DNA from: Solitalea longa
Lineage (GTDB): Bacteria; Bacteroidota; Bacteroidia; Sphingobacteriales; Sphingobacteriaceae
NCBI RefSeq assembly: GCF_002920915.1
Contig: NZ_PQVF01000005.1
Coordinates: 124,001-188,000, forward strand
Reading direction: 5' to 3'
Length of the DNA stretch: 64,000 nt
Below, piece by piece: positions 53,426 to 62,957 of this stretch. The notes below the pieces were generated by a model. The model was not told the DNA's origin. It worked only from the letters and a program-made list of their open reading frames with translations, and searched no databases. The translations under genes were made by a program, and so were the position numbers. How positions within the stretch are numbered: the first letter of the stretch is position 1; each line of letters opens with the position of its first letter.

Positions 53426-55543
53426 TTGAAAATATTTCTAAGAAAGTATTGGTGGATTTTTGCCATTGTTTTGGTTGGGTTGGGTATTGCCCTCACCGTT
53501 TTGTTTGCTAAGCGCGAGCAAATTCTGAGTAGCACCCTGGCAAAGATCATTAACACTCAACGCAAAGAAAATCAGCTCGATATTAAAATTGAAAATGCCC
53601 ATTTTACAGGCATTGCTACCGTTCGTTTTGATAAGATTTCAATCGTTCCAATCCAAAAGGACACGCTCCTTACCATCCGGAACTTTGAGGTTCAGGTTAA
53701 AATTTTACCCTTACTTTTTGGCGATGTAAAACTTGCTCAAATGCAGCTGCTGGATAGCAGGCTTACATTGGTTAATCGACACGGTGTAAAAAATTTCGAC
53801 TTCCTTTTAAAGGAGCGTAGACGCGATACGACTGAAAAAACAGAGCTTGATCTTGCCAAACTGGCCAATAAGCTTATTAACAAAGTTCTTTATAAGATTC
53901 CTGATAATCTTGAACTCCGGAATTTTGAAACTACTTATACCGAAACTGATAGCCTTAAAACCACCAGCATTTTAGCCAAAGAAGTATTAATTGATAACCA
54001 AAAACTTAGTTCAACTTTTATTTTAAACAATGGTGAAGCAGTTTGGCATTGTAAAGGCATGGTTGATGGCGGTGATAAAGAACTTGATGTAAAGTTTTAT
54101 GCCGAAAAAGGAAAGGTAGACTTCCCCTTTCTTCAAGCCAAATACAACTTAAAGGTTAGTTTTGATACAGTTTCGGCCCGAATGGACGGAACCAGCTACC
54201 ATGGAGATGAATTAAGCATTAAGGGTGCCTGTGGCATTAGAAACCTGCTGATCAATCATCCCAAAATTGCATCCAAAGACGTAATTGTTGATAATGGCTC
54301 GATAGATGCCACTGTGGTTATTGGTAAAAAATTTCTGCAACTGGATAGTGCTTCAACCGTTCACTTACGCAAGTTGGATATTCACCCCTTCATCAAGTAC
54401 ACATTAAAGCCTGAAAAGGTTTATGAACTTAAACTGGGTACCGACTGGCTTAATGCACAAGATTTTTTTGATGCGTTTCCGCAGGGAATGTTTGAATCAT
54501 TAGAAGGTATAAAAGTAACGGGCAAATTAAAATACGGACTCGATTTTTATTTGGAAGATAAGGATCCGGATGCTTGTCGCTTTGATTCTCACTTAGATAA
54601 AAAGGACTTTAAAATATTGAAATTTGGGGTTGTAAACCTTCAAAAAATCAATGGTCCTTTTGTTTACACGCCCTATGAATATGGCAAACCAATGCGTAAT
54701 ATCACTATTGGCCCAAGTAACCCGAATTTTACTCCTTACGATCAGATTTGTAATTTCTTAAAAAATGCTATCTTAACCGCCGAAGACAATGCGTTCTTCA
54801 GGCATAAAGGGTTCTTTGAGGAAGCTATCCGTAAATCGATAGCAACTAATTATAAGGCAAGAAGCTTTAAAAGAGGTGGTAGTACCATCTCAATGCAGTT
54901 GGTTAAGAATGTTTATTTGAGCCGGCAAAAAACAATGGCGCGTAAATTCGAGGAAATGCTCATTGTTTGGCTGATTGAAAATAACCGATTAACCAGTAAA
55001 GAACGAATGTTTGAGGTTTATTTAAACCTTATTGAGTGGGCTCCAAATGTTTATGGTGTAGGAGAAGCGGCGCGTTTTTATTTTGCCAAACATCCTTCGG
55101 AGCTAAATTTGGGTGAATCTATGTTTTTGGCTAGTATTATTCCTAGCCCTAAGCGTTATAGGTATCAGTTTTACCCCGATGGAGCGCTTAAGCAGCGAAT
55201 TAGTGGCTACTATTTTAATTTGATAAGCGGATTAATGCTTAAACGTGGAATGATTACCGAAGAAGACCGTCTTTCGATGTATAATGTAACACTGAGAGGT
55301 CCGGCACGTAAATATGTAATTACCGACACAACCTCTGTAGATACCACTTTTGAAGAAAATGAAGAATTTGCGCCTCAACAACTAATTGAAGATCACCCGA
55401 CAACGGAGCCTTCAACAATAAAAGAAGAGGTAAAACCTGCCGAAGTTCAGGAAGCGGTGGCTCCTGAAAAAAGTAAAGCAGAAATAAGGAAACAAGAACG
55501 AGAAGAACGTCGTAAAAGACGTAAAGAGGAACAAGAAAATTAG
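53426..55543 (+). CDS. AsmA-like protein with C-terminal GT51 peptidoglycan transglycosylase domain
   Basis: A 705-residue inner-membrane protein. It starts with TTG 3 nt after the recombinase-like gene. One membrane segment (WWIFAIVLVGLGIALTVLFA) is followed by a long AsmA-like periplasmic region (about 40-400). Residues about 425-620 are a GT51 lipid II polymerase domain: ILTAEDNAFFRHKGF with the catalytic Glu near 452, RGGSTISMQLVKNVYL near 486, and the second Glu in ARKFEEMLIVWLIE. There is no transpeptidase domain, and the tail (640-705) is highly charged. This is a monofunctional peptidoglycan polymerase fused to an AsmA-type region, probably working at the envelope. Confidence 0.86.
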   Translation: MKIFLRKYWWIFAIVLVGLGIALTVLFAKREQILSSTLAKIINTQRKENQLDIKIENAHFTGIATVRFDKISIVPIQKDTLLTIRNFEVQVKILPLLFGDVKLAQMQLLDSRLTLVNRHGVKNFDFLLKERRRDTTEKTELDLAKLANKLINKVLYKIPDNLELRNFETTYTETDSLKTTSILAKEVLIDNQKLSSTFILNNGEAVWHCKGMVDGGDKELDVKFYAEKGKVDFPFLQAKYNLKVSFDTVSARMDGTSYHGDELSIKGACGIRNLLINHPKIASKDVIVDNGSIDATVVIGKKFLQLDSASTVHLRKLDIHPFIKYTLKPEKVYELKLGTDWLNAQDFFDAFPQGMFESLEGIKVTGKLKYGLDFYLEDKDPDACRFDSHLDKKDFKILKFGVVNLQKINGPFVYTPYEYGKPMRNITIGPSNPNFTPYDQICNFLKNAILTAEDNAFFRHKGFFEEAIRKSIATNYKARSFKRGGSTISMQLVKNVYLSRQKTMARKFEEMLIVWLIENNRLTSKERMFEVYLNLIEWAPNVYGVGEAARFYFAKHPSELNLGESMFLASIIPSPKRYRYQFYPDGALKQRISGYYFNLISGLMLKRGMITEEDRLSMYNVTLRGPARKYVITDTTSVDTTFEENEEFAPQQLIEDHPTTEPSTIKEEVKPAEVQEAVAPEKSKAEIRKQEREERRKRRKEEQEN

Positions 55544-55630
55544 TTCTTCAAAAGGGGATACATTCAAATATAGTATACAACCGATTTTTTAATACAACCA
55601 ATTTTTAAATTTAACCAAATTCCTAACCGT

Positions 55631-56542
55631 ATGAAGAGATATTTACAACTTATCTTTTTGCTTCTATTGGTTTCGTGCATTTCCGTAAATGCCCAAACAA
55701 TTACTTTAAAGGGTAAAATCGTTGAAGATGTACCTGAAGCCTACCCTATTCCAAATGCAACAATAACCATTTCAAACACCAAGCTGATTTATTCGGCTAA
55801 CAAGAATGGGGAATTTTCGATTAGCATTCCGGAGAAAAATAAAGTAGATAGCCTGGTGGTAACCTCCTTAGGTTATAAAGCTAAAACCATAAGCATCGCT
55901 ATCCTGCTTAAAAATCAATTTAACACGGTAAAATTAAAATCTGCCTACATGCAGTTAGATGATATTGTGGTAAATGCTAAAAAGGCTCAAAAGATTTACA
56001 TTGGCAGCGAAAAGAAATCGAGCTTTGGAAAATACTGCCCGTTCCCTGAACTTCAGCATGCCTTTTACATTCCAAACAACAACAACACAACCGGTATTAT
56101 CCGTTCACTTCGCTTTTTCATCCGTGAATGTGAGAATGGTGTAATTGACGCTCCATTCCGTGTTCGTTTATATGGAAAAGCAGATATGCGAGAATTTCCA
56201 GGTGCTGAGTTGATCCAAGATGCGATCATTGCCCGTGCACAAAAAAATAACGAGTGGCTATCGGTTGACCTTTCTCAGTACAATGTTGAAGTTCCGTATG
56301 ATGGCTTCTTTGCAGTATTGGAAATTCTCCCTTTACAATATTATTCAACTGAAACCACCAGTACCGAAACCACTTACGATGGTAACAAAATTACCGTGAT
56401 GCACTATGCAGCTCCGGCAATCGGGTACGAAAAGCTGGAAGAGGGCGCTGTAGCCAGATCATGGAGACGTTATGGTATCAATAAATGGGAAAAAGTTGAG
56501 CAATACAACTATATGATGGGTGCCAACATTACTTCAGACTAA
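55631..56542 (+). CDS. Exported protein with CarboxypepD_reg-like domain
   Basis: A 303-residue exported protein; MKRYLQLIFLLLLVSCISVNA could be cleaved near AQ or be lipidated at the Cys in LVSC. Residues about 22-105 are a CarboxypepD_reg-like domain (KGKIVEDVPEAYPIPNATITIS ... VVTSLGYKAKTI). The remainder is a beta-rich domain with FYIPNNNNTTGIIRSLRFFI and PFRVRLYGKADMREFPGAELI, a type seen in outer-membrane-associated Bacteroidota proteins. No catalytic motif is recognised. A terminator follows. Confidence 0.72.
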   Translation: MKRYLQLIFLLLLVSCISVNAQTITLKGKIVEDVPEAYPIPNATITISNTKLIYSANKNGEFSISIPEKNKVDSLVVTSLGYKAKTISIAILLKNQFNTVKLKSAYMQLDDIVVNAKKAQKIYIGSEKKSSFGKYCPFPELQHAFYIPNNNNTTGIIRSLRFFIRECENGVIDAPFRVRLYGKADMREFPGAELIQDAIIARAQKNNEWLSVDLSQYNVEVPYDGFFAVLEILPLQYYSTETTSTETTYDGNKITVMHYAAPAIGYEKLEEGAVARSWRRYGINKWEKVEQYNYMMGANITSD

Positions 56543-56561
56543 TTCAAAACTCTTTACATAG

Positions 56562-56593
56562 AAAAAGCGGACCTTATAAGTCCGCTTTTTTTG
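56562..56593. terminator. Bidirectional terminator
   Basis: AAAAAGCGGAC pairs with GTCCGCTTTTT (7-nt loop); T-runs on both strands suit the convergent genes on either side. Confidence 0.85.
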
Positions 56594-56621
56594 TACGCTT
56601 TATTTTGGATCAATTAAACCA

Positions 56622-58166
56622 TTATCTATTCAGGGTTAAAAACTTATCCTGAATTATCTGCTGAACCGGCTTATTATTGATCTTGCTTTCGAGCCATGAA
56701 ATGATGTCGAGATATAAAAAAGGACGTTTTTCATACGGATGGTTTTCATACTGGATCAATCGGTCATGCAAGCGTTTAAACTCCCGTTTAATATCTGTTG
56801 CATAAATATTCCCCAGGTTTTTAAGGAAGTTGATGATCTCAACCTGCACTTTATGCAAATCATCCATTTTAACTAAAAAGCGGTAAACCGATTTAATTTG
56901 ATATTCCAAATTAGCATCATTACCGGCCTCATAATTAGCAATTAGATTTAAAATACGGGCAAAGCATTGGATATCTGAACGTACATCCGAATCACGGGTA
57001 CTAATGATTTTATTCAGATAAATAATTGCATTCTTGTTATCTCCACTACCGAAATACAAGCAAGCTATCTTATAGTAAAACACCAATACATGATGCTCAT
57101 CTATCCTGTCGGTATGATGGCTTAAAAAGGATTTAAGTTCAGGAATAACTGACAATCCCTTCGTAAAGCTACCTTCCATGAAATGAAGGTTCACCTTGTG
57201 CGCAAGAATACACGACTGCACAAGCATATCGGCATTGTCATCAAAAAACTCTTTGTTGTTCTCTACATCCTTTTGAAGAGTAGTTAACACTTCCCAAAAT
57301 TTTGAATAATAGCGCAGGTAAAATAACGACTCGAGCAGGTAATTATATGCTTTAATATAAAAGCTTACCATGCTCTGCTTCATTTGAGGATGCTCATTGA
57401 ACAGGTCTACCCAACGTTGTGCGTACCTATAGCAAGAGACAAAATCCTGAATGATGGAATAATACCAAACATACGACTGGTACAAATACATTTTTTCAGA
57501 AAAGCCCAGATTATTAGCGTCATATTTAGGCAAGTTATGCTCAAAAAATGTTTGTACATACGCCACGTCTTTGCTGTTACGGGCATAACCAACTTTCAAA
57601 TACAAACCATACAGTTGAAGAGCCAGGTTCGAAAATTCATTGGCAGTTTGTATGCTCGAATTCAAACCGACGGCCTCGCTGGTTAAAATATCGGCACGGT
57701 TAGAAATACTGCGGGTAATGTATTGCGATTCGATCATTTTTTCGAATTCAACAATCTCCAAAGCAATCGTATTTTGCATTAGCTGCAAAGCCATTTGCTT
57801 TGCCTTGTCTAATATTTTAAGGCTCTGACGATAAAGTCCTTTGTTATACAGGATCTTGGCAAAGTCAACCTGCTCGCGCAATTGCAGATCAGGATAATGC
57901 TGCACATTCATCAAACGCAAACTGATAAGTATTTGCTTATATAAATGTGCTTTCATATTAGAAAGCTGCACCTTTTTTACAGGAGCTTTTTTAAGAATTT
58001 TTTCTTCATCATAATCATCTATGCCGTCAATAGCATCGAACAAAGCAATGAATTTTGCATCCTGATTACCTTGTAAACGAGTAGCAAATAACTTAAAGTT
58101 ACGCTTCTCTGATTTCGACATTGATTTAATTAATTCAAATACTGGCTCGTTCTTTCCATTAGCCAT
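56622..58166 (-). CDS. TPR-like helical-repeat protein, unknown function
   Basis: A 514-residue cytosolic protein with almost only alpha-helical sequence. The N-terminus VFELIKSMSKSEKRNFKLFATRLQ is followed by pairs of helices with Leu/Ala/Tyr spacing like tetratricopeptide repeats (for example NKGLYRQSLKILDKAKQMA and KIACLYFGSGDNKNAIIYLNKI). No enzyme motif is seen. It is divergent from leuA with 144 nt between the two starts. Homologues in related bacteria are annotated only as hypothetical as far as I recall; a scaffold or regulatory role is possible. Confidence 0.68.
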   Translation of the reverse strand: MANGKNEPVFELIKSMSKSEKRNFKLFATRLQGNQDAKFIALFDAIDGIDDYDEEKILKKAPVKKVQLSNMKAHLYKQILISLRLMNVQHYPDLQLREQVDFAKILYNKGLYRQSLKILDKAKQMALQLMQNTIALEIVEFEKMIESQYITRSISNRADILTSEAVGLNSSIQTANEFSNLALQLYGLYLKVGYARNSKDVAYVQTFFEHNLPKYDANNLGFSEKMYLYQSYVWYYSIIQDFVSCYRYAQRWVDLFNEHPQMKQSMVSFYIKAYNYLLESLFYLRYYSKFWEVLTTLQKDVENNKEFFDDNADMLVQSCILAHKVNLHFMEGSFTKGLSVIPELKSFLSHHTDRIDEHHVLVFYYKIACLYFGSGDNKNAIIYLNKIISTRDSDVRSDIQCFARILNLIANYEAGNDANLEYQIKSVYRFLVKMDDLHKVQVEIINFLKNLGNIYATDIKREFKRLHDRLIQYENHPYEKRPFLYLDIISWLESKINNKPVQQIIQDKFLTLNR

Positions 58167-58310
58167 TGTATATACACCTCCTTTAACTTCCTGGTAATCT
58201 GCTAGTTATAAAATTTATACTAAAATTGAAAGTAGTACAATATAGTTGATAATGGTTTCCCAAAGCTAATCTTAGTGAATACTTTAGAAATTCCAAATAC
58301 AAATCTAATA

Positions 58311-59477
58311 ATGTCAACAAGAAAGATTCAGATATTCGACACAACCTTACGTGATGGTGAACAAGTGCCGGGCTGTAAATTAAATACACCCGAAAAAGTA
58401 GAAATTGCGCGTAACTTGGAGAAGCTGGGCGTGGATGTGATCGAAGCCGGTTTTCCTATCTCCAGTCCTGGAGATTTTAAGTCCGTCGTGGAAATTTCCA
58501 AAGCGGTGACTGAGCCTATTGTTTGTGGCTTATCCCGCGCTGTTGTTAAAGATATTGAAACCGCCGCAGAAGCTCTCAAATACGCAAAACGTCCTCGCAT
58601 TCATACTGGTATTGGTACTTCCGACTCACACATCCTTCATAAATTTAATTCAACACGCGAAGAGATTATTGAACGTGCCGTAGCTGCCGTAAAGTATGCT
58701 AAGCGTTTTGTAGAAGATGTAGAGTTTTATGCCGAAGATGCGGGCCGTACGGATAATGAATACCTTGCTCGCGTATGTGAAGCTGTTGTTGCTGCTGGGG
58801 CTACAGTTCTTAATATTCCTGATACCACAGGTTATTGCCTTCCACATGAGTACGGAGCAAAAATCAAGTATCTGAAAGAAAATGTAAAAGGTATTGATAA
58901 AGCGATCTTATCAACCCACTGTCATAACGATTTAGGTTTGGCTACAGCAAACTCTATTGAGGGGGTAATTCATGGCGCAGGCCAAATTGAGTGTACCATT
59001 AATGGTATTGGAGAACGCGCAGGAAACACTTCATTGGAAGAGGTAGTAATGATCATGCGTCAGCATCCTTATTTGAATTTGATTACTGGCGTTGAAGCTA
59101 AAATGCTTTATCCGATTAGCCAGTTAGTTTCAGAGAAAATGCAGATGTTTGTTCAGCCCAACAAAGCCATCGTAGGTTCAAATGCATTCGCACACTCTTC
59201 GGGTATTCATCAGGATGGTGTGATCAAAAACCGTGAAACGTATGAGATCATGGACCCTTCGGATGTAGGAGTTGACCAATCGTTAATTGTTTTAACCGCT
59301 CGCAGTGGACGTGCCGCTTTAGCTTACCGTGCACATAAAATCGGGTATCAGTTAACTAAGGATGCACTTGATGAGGTTTATGAGCGCTTTTTAGCCATTG
59401 CCGACCGTAAAAAAGAAGTTTACGACCAGGATATTCATGAAATGATGAAAGATGTTAAAATTGAACTTTCAGCTTAA
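58311..59477 (+). CDS. leuA: 2-isopropylmalate synthase (short form without C-terminal regulatory domain)
   Basis: A 388-residue enzyme condensing acetyl-CoA with 2-ketoisovalerate, the first committed step of leucine synthesis. The ATG at 58311 is preferred over a GTG 12 codons upstream because [20 protein letters not shown] is the standard family start. Other motifs are [24 protein letters not shown], the metal-binding HxH in [12 protein letters not shown], and [10 protein letters not shown]. coli LeuA is about 523 residues; here the allosteric leucine-binding domain is absent, so feedback inhibition through it is not expected. The order leuA-leuC-leuD-leuB on one strand indicates an operon. 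Citramalate or homocitrate synthase are less likely given leuCDB. Confidence 0.92.
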   Translation: MSTRKIQIFDTTLRDGEQVPGCKLNTPEKVEIARNLEKLGVDVIEAGFPISSPGDFKSVVEISKAVTEPIVCGLSRAVVKDIETAAEALKYAKRPRIHTGIGTSDSHILHKFNSTREEIIERAVAAVKYAKRFVEDVEFYAEDAGRTDNEYLARVCEAVVAAGATVLNIPDTTGYCLPHEYGAKIKYLKENVKGIDKAILSTHCHNDLGLATANSIEGVIHGAGQIECTINGIGERAGNTSLEEVVMIMRQHPYLNLITGVEAKMLYPISQLVSEKMQMFVQPNKAIVGSNAFAHSSGIHQDGVIKNRETYEIMDPSDVGVDQSLIVLTARSGRAALAYRAHKIGYQLTKDALDEVYERFLAIADRKKEVYDQDIHEMMKDVKIELSA

Positions 59478-59533
59478 TTCTTTCAGATAAACTATAACCA
59501 ACAAATTATAAAATTAGCCGATTAAGTTCGGAG

Positions 59534-59548
59534 CCCTCTTTTTAGGGG
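59534..59548. repeat. Short GC-rich palindrome between leuA and leuC
   Basis: CCCT-CTTTTT-AGGGG, of the CCCCTxxxAGGGG kind also seen at 27614, 61638 and inside anmK. Confidence 0.35.
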
Positions 59549-59564
59549 ATGCGGGGAAGAAAAA

Positions 59565-60959
59565 ATGGGAAAGACCTTATTTGACAAAGTATGGGATGCA
59601 CATGTGGTAACAACTGCTGAAGGAGGCATCGATGTACTTTATATCGACAAACATTTAATTCACGAAGTAACCAGTCCGCAGGCATTTTCAGAACTTGAAA
59701 ACCGTGGGATCAAATTATTTCGCGCTGCTAAAATGGTAGCAACCGCCGATCATAACGTTCCAACAATTGATCAGCACCTGCCAATCAAAGATGATTTATC
59801 TCGTTTTCAGGTAAATAAACTAACCGAAAACTGTGATAAGTTTGGCGTTGAACTTTATGGTTTAGGCCATCAATATCAGGGTATTGTTCACGTAATTGGC
59901 CCTGAGTTAGGAATTACTCAGCCGGGCATGACCATTGTTTGTGGCGATAGCCATACTTCAACTCATGGTGCTTTTGGCTCCATTGCCTTTGGTATTGGAA
60001 CCAGCCAGGTAGCCATGGTGATGGCAAGCCAGTGTTTGCTTCAACAAAAGCCGAAAAAGATGCGCATCAATGTTAATGGTAAACTTAAAAACGGTGTTTT
60101 ACCAAAAGACGTTGTTTTATATATCATCGCTAAGCTGAGTGCAAACGGCGGTACCGGCTATTTTGTTGAATTTGCTGGCAATGTTTTCCGTGAAATGAGC
60201 ATGGAAGGACGTATGACCGTTTGTAACATGAGCATTGAAATGGGTGCACGTGGAGGCATGATTGCCCCTGATGACATTACCATTGAGTACGTTCGCGGAC
60301 GTGAGTTTGCCCCTAAAGGGGAAACCTTTGAAAAAGCCGCCGCTTATTGGAGATCATTGGCAACTGATGCCGATGGTGTTTTTGATGCAGAATATTCATA
60401 CAATGCCGAAGATATTGATCCGATGATCACCTATGGAACCAATCCGGGAATGGGTATCAAGGTTACGGATGCGGTGCCTTCAGAAGATGCATTCTCAGGT
60501 CAGGAAAGCTTTAACAAGGCACTTGCCTATATGGGTTTGGAAGCCGGCGAAAGCATGATCGGCAAACAGATCAACTATGTGTTCATTGGCAGTTGTACCA
60601 ACTCACGTATCGAAGACTTAAGGTTAGCGGCACAGGTAGTAAAAGGTCATAAAAAAGCCGACAATGTTCACGCGTTTATAGTTCCCGGTTCTAAGCAAGT
60701 GCAGGCACAAGCTAAAGCCGAAGGATTGGACAGAATCTTTGAAGAAGCCGGATTCCAGCTTCGTGAACCAGGCTGTTCGGCATGCTTAGCGATGAACGAT
60801 GATAAAATCCCAGCCGGAGAATACTGTGTTTCCACTTCAAACCGCAACTTCGAAGGCCGACAAGGACCTGGTGCGCGTACGTTCCTGGCTAGTCCGCTGG
60901 TAGCAGCTGTGGCCGCATTAGAAGGCAAAATTGCAGATGTTAAACCTTACTTGAATTAA
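59565..60959 (+). CDS. leuC: 3-isopropylmalate dehydratase large subunit
   Basis: A 464-residue [4Fe-4S] aconitase-family subunit isomerising 2- to 3-isopropylmalate with Leu[16 protein letters not shown] is the usual start. Cluster ligands are the Cys in [13 protein letters not shown] and the pair in [11 protein letters not shown]. The substrate and family motifs [24 protein letters not shown] and [21 protein letters not shown] are complete. It is separated by 87 nt from leuA and by 11 nt from leuD. Confidence 0.97.
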   Translation: MGKTLFDKVWDAHVVTTAEGGIDVLYIDKHLIHEVTSPQAFSELENRGIKLFRAAKMVATADHNVPTIDQHLPIKDDLSRFQVNKLTENCDKFGVELYGLGHQYQGIVHVIGPELGITQPGMTIVCGDSHTSTHGAFGSIAFGIGTSQVAMVMASQCLLQQKPKKMRINVNGKLKNGVLPKDVVLYIIAKLSANGGTGYFVEFAGNVFREMSMEGRMTVCNMSIEMGARGGMIAPDDITIEYVRGREFAPKGETFEKAAAYWRSLATDADGVFDAEYSYNAEDIDPMITYGTNPGMGIKVTDAVPSEDAFSGQESFNKALAYMGLEAGESMIGKQINYVFIGSCTNSRIEDLRLAAQVVKGHKKADNVHAFIVPGSKQVQAQAKAEGLDRIFEEAGFQLREPGCSACLAMNDDKIPAGEYCVSTSNRNFEGRQGPGARTFLASPLVAAVAALEGKIADVKPYLN

Positions 60960-60960
60960 T

Positions 60961-60970
60961 TGGAGGAGAG
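60961..60970 (+). promoter_or_regulatory. Strong Shine-Dalgarno before leuD
   Basis: TGGAGGAGAG directly precedes the leuD ATG, with GGAGG ending 4 nt before it. Such an RBS is rare in this window. Confidence 0.6.
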
Positions 60971-61567
60971 ATGAAAAAGGAGTTTAAAGAATTAACAGCA
61001 ACGGCAGTTCCATTGCCGATTGAAAATATAGATACAGACCAAATTATACCGGCACGTTTCCTTAAAGCAACCAGCCGTGAAGGATTTGGTGATAACTTAT
61101 TCCGCGACTGGCGATTTGATGCACAAGGAAATCCTAAAGCTGATTTCGTATTAAATGATAATCGTTATAGTGGAAAAATATTAGTAGCAGGAAGAAACTT
61201 CGGGTGCGGCTCCAGTCGCGAGCACGCCGCCTGGTCGATCCATGATTTCGGATTCAAGGTGGTTGTATCAAGCTTCTTTGCCGATATTTTTAAAGGCAAT
61301 GCGCTAAACAACTTTTTACTACCAGTTCAGGTATCTGAAGAGTTCTTGCAGGAGATTTTAGCTGCTGTAATTGCCAATCCGGCTACTGAACTAAAAGTTG
61401 ATGTGCCGAGCCAAACCATTGAATTGGTTGGAAGCGGTAAATCAGAAACATTCGCAATTGACGGATACAAAAAAATGTGTTTGATCAACGGCTTCGACGA
61501 CATTGATTATTTATTGAGTTTGCAGGATAAAATCGAAGCTTACGAGCAACAAGCCGTTAAATTCTAA
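60971..61567 (+). CDS. leuD: 3-isopropylmalate dehydratase small subunit
   Basis: A 198-residue swivel-domain subunit that completes the LeuCD isomerase. Landmarks are [16 protein letters not shown], then [41 protein letters not shown]. Full length for the family. It starts 11 nt after leuC and has a strong Shine-Dalgarno, suggesting separate initiation at a level matched to LeuC. Confidence 0.97.
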   Translation: MKKEFKELTATAVPLPIENIDTDQIIPARFLKATSREGFGDNLFRDWRFDAQGNPKADFVLNDNRYSGKILVAGRNFGCGSSREHAAWSIHDFGFKVVVSSFFADIFKGNALNNFLLPVQVSEEFLQEILAAVIANPATELKVDVPSQTIELVGSGKSETFAIDGYKKMCLINGFDDIDYLLSLQDKIEAYEQQAVKF

Positions 61568-61597
61568 AAAAGCATCATCATAAGGTTAATTGATAGG

Positions 61598-61650
61598 CCG
61601 GGGGGAAGCCCCGGCTGCCCTTCGGGGTTACCCCTATCCCCTAAAGGGGA
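61598..61650. repeat. GC-rich palindromic island between leuD and leuB
   Basis: GCCGGGG/CCCCGGC, CGGGG-TTA-CCCC and CCCC-TAAA-GGGG follow one another, giving three stacked hairpins in an otherwise AT-rich region. It looks like dispersed intergenic palindromes seen in other Bacteroidota and may alter leuD-leuB message stability. Confidence 0.5.
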
Positions 61651-61715
61651 AAAGAATAATTCCGATCTCAGCTATAAATTAATCTTCCCTTTTAATATGT
61701 GTAATCATTAATAAA

Positions 61716-62789
61716 ATGAATAAGAAAATAGCCGTTCTCTCAGGCGATGGAATTGGACCGGAAGTAATTGCCCAGGCAATAAAAGTACTGGACGCAGTAG
61801 CACAAAAATTTAATCATCAATTTGAATATACAAATGCTTTGGCTGGAGCCATTGCTATTGATAAAACAGGTAATCCGATGCCTGACGAAACCTTACAGGT
61901 TTGCTTAGAATCGGATGCTATTCTTTTTGGCGCAATCGGCGACCCTAAATACGATAATGATCCAAATGCAAAAGTTCGTCCGGAGCAAGGATTATTAAAA
62001 ATTCGTAAAGAGATGGGCTTGTTTTGCAATATTCGCCCGGTTACTACTTACGAATCATTAATAGGAAAATCTCCTCTAAAAGAAGAACGAATTAAAGGTG
62101 CTGATCTGGTGGTTTACCGAGAATTAACGGGAGGTATTTACTTTGGAGAAAAAGGCCGCAAAGGCGATGGATCAGTGGCTTTCGATAACTGTGAATATTC
62201 TGTAGGCGAAATCGAACGTATTGCCAAGCTTGCGTTTGAGGCTGCGCAAGCACGCCGCAAAAAACTAACCCTGGTTGATAAAGCCAACGTTTTAGAAACT
62301 TCGCGTTTATGGAGAGATGTGGTGAAGAAAATGGCATCTCAATATCCTGATGTAGAAGTTGACTTTTTGTTTGTTGACAATGCGGCTATGCAAATGATTG
62401 TTGCGCCAACACAGTTTGACGTTATTTTAACCGAAAACATGTTTGGTGATATCATCTCTGATGAGGCCAGTGTAATTACCGGCTCATTAGGTCTGTTGGC
62501 ATCCGCTTCAATTGGTGCTAAAACAGCTATGTTTGAACCTTGTCATGGTTCTTACCCACAAGCTGCCGGTAAAAATATTGCTAACCCAGCAGCAACCATT
62601 TTATCAGCTGCAATGATGTTGGATTACTTCAAACTATTTGATGAAGCTAACCTGATCAGAGAAGCTGTACAAAACGGCATCGATAAAGGCTTATCGACAA
62701 TTGATATTAACCCTGAAAATCCTTTAAGTACAACTGCCGTAGGCGATATAGTGGCTAACTATATTGCTGAGTCAGTAGTTACTGCATAA
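61716..62789 (+). CDS. leuB: 3-isopropylmalate dehydrogenase
   Basis: A 357-residue NAD+-dependent dehydrogenase that oxidises and decarboxylates 3-isopropylmalate to 2-ketoisocaproate. Motifs are SGDGIGPEVIAQAIKVL at the start, FGAIGDPKYD, the substrate-binding LLKIRKEMGLFCNIRP, the catalytic Lys/Asp region (VDKANVLETSRLWR; DIISDEASVITGSLG) and the NAD site EPCHGSYPQAAGKNIANPAA. It is the last leu gene and follows leuD by 148 nt of repeat-rich sequence. A terminator follows. Confidence 0.97.
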   Translation: MNKKIAVLSGDGIGPEVIAQAIKVLDAVAQKFNHQFEYTNALAGAIAIDKTGNPMPDETLQVCLESDAILFGAIGDPKYDNDPNAKVRPEQGLLKIRKEMGLFCNIRPVTTYESLIGKSPLKEERIKGADLVVYRELTGGIYFGEKGRKGDGSVAFDNCEYSVGEIERIAKLAFEAAQARRKKLTLVDKANVLETSRLWRDVVKKMASQYPDVEVDFLFVDNAAMQMIVAPTQFDVILTENMFGDIISDEASVITGSLGLLASASIGAKTAMFEPCHGSYPQAAGKNIANPAATILSAAMMLDYFKLFDEANLIREAVQNGIDKGLSTIDINPENPLSTTAVGDIVANYIAESVVTA

Positions 62790-62820
62790 CTATTTTTACT
62801 GATTTATTTTTTGAAACCTG

Positions 62821-62853
62821 ATCCTGCCTCCTCAACCAAGGGCAGGATTTTTT
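62821..62853 (+). terminator. Terminator of the leu operon
   Basis: ATCCTGCC pairs with GGCAGGAT across a 12-nt loop, with TTTTTTAT following. Confidence 0.75.
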
Positions 62854-62957
62854 ATTTCAGAATTTAAGTGATAAATGAAAACTCACGGATTAGCTAAATT
62901 TCTATCAACTGCAAAAAGAATGGTTTGAGCCTTGATCCAGAAATGTTAAATTGAACT

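Noticed and set aside
58167-58310. Leader peptide or attenuator before leuA
   Set aside because: I see no short frame with a Leu run and no terminator/antiterminator pair; the region is only AT-rich with a short TATAAA-A-TTTATA palindrome.
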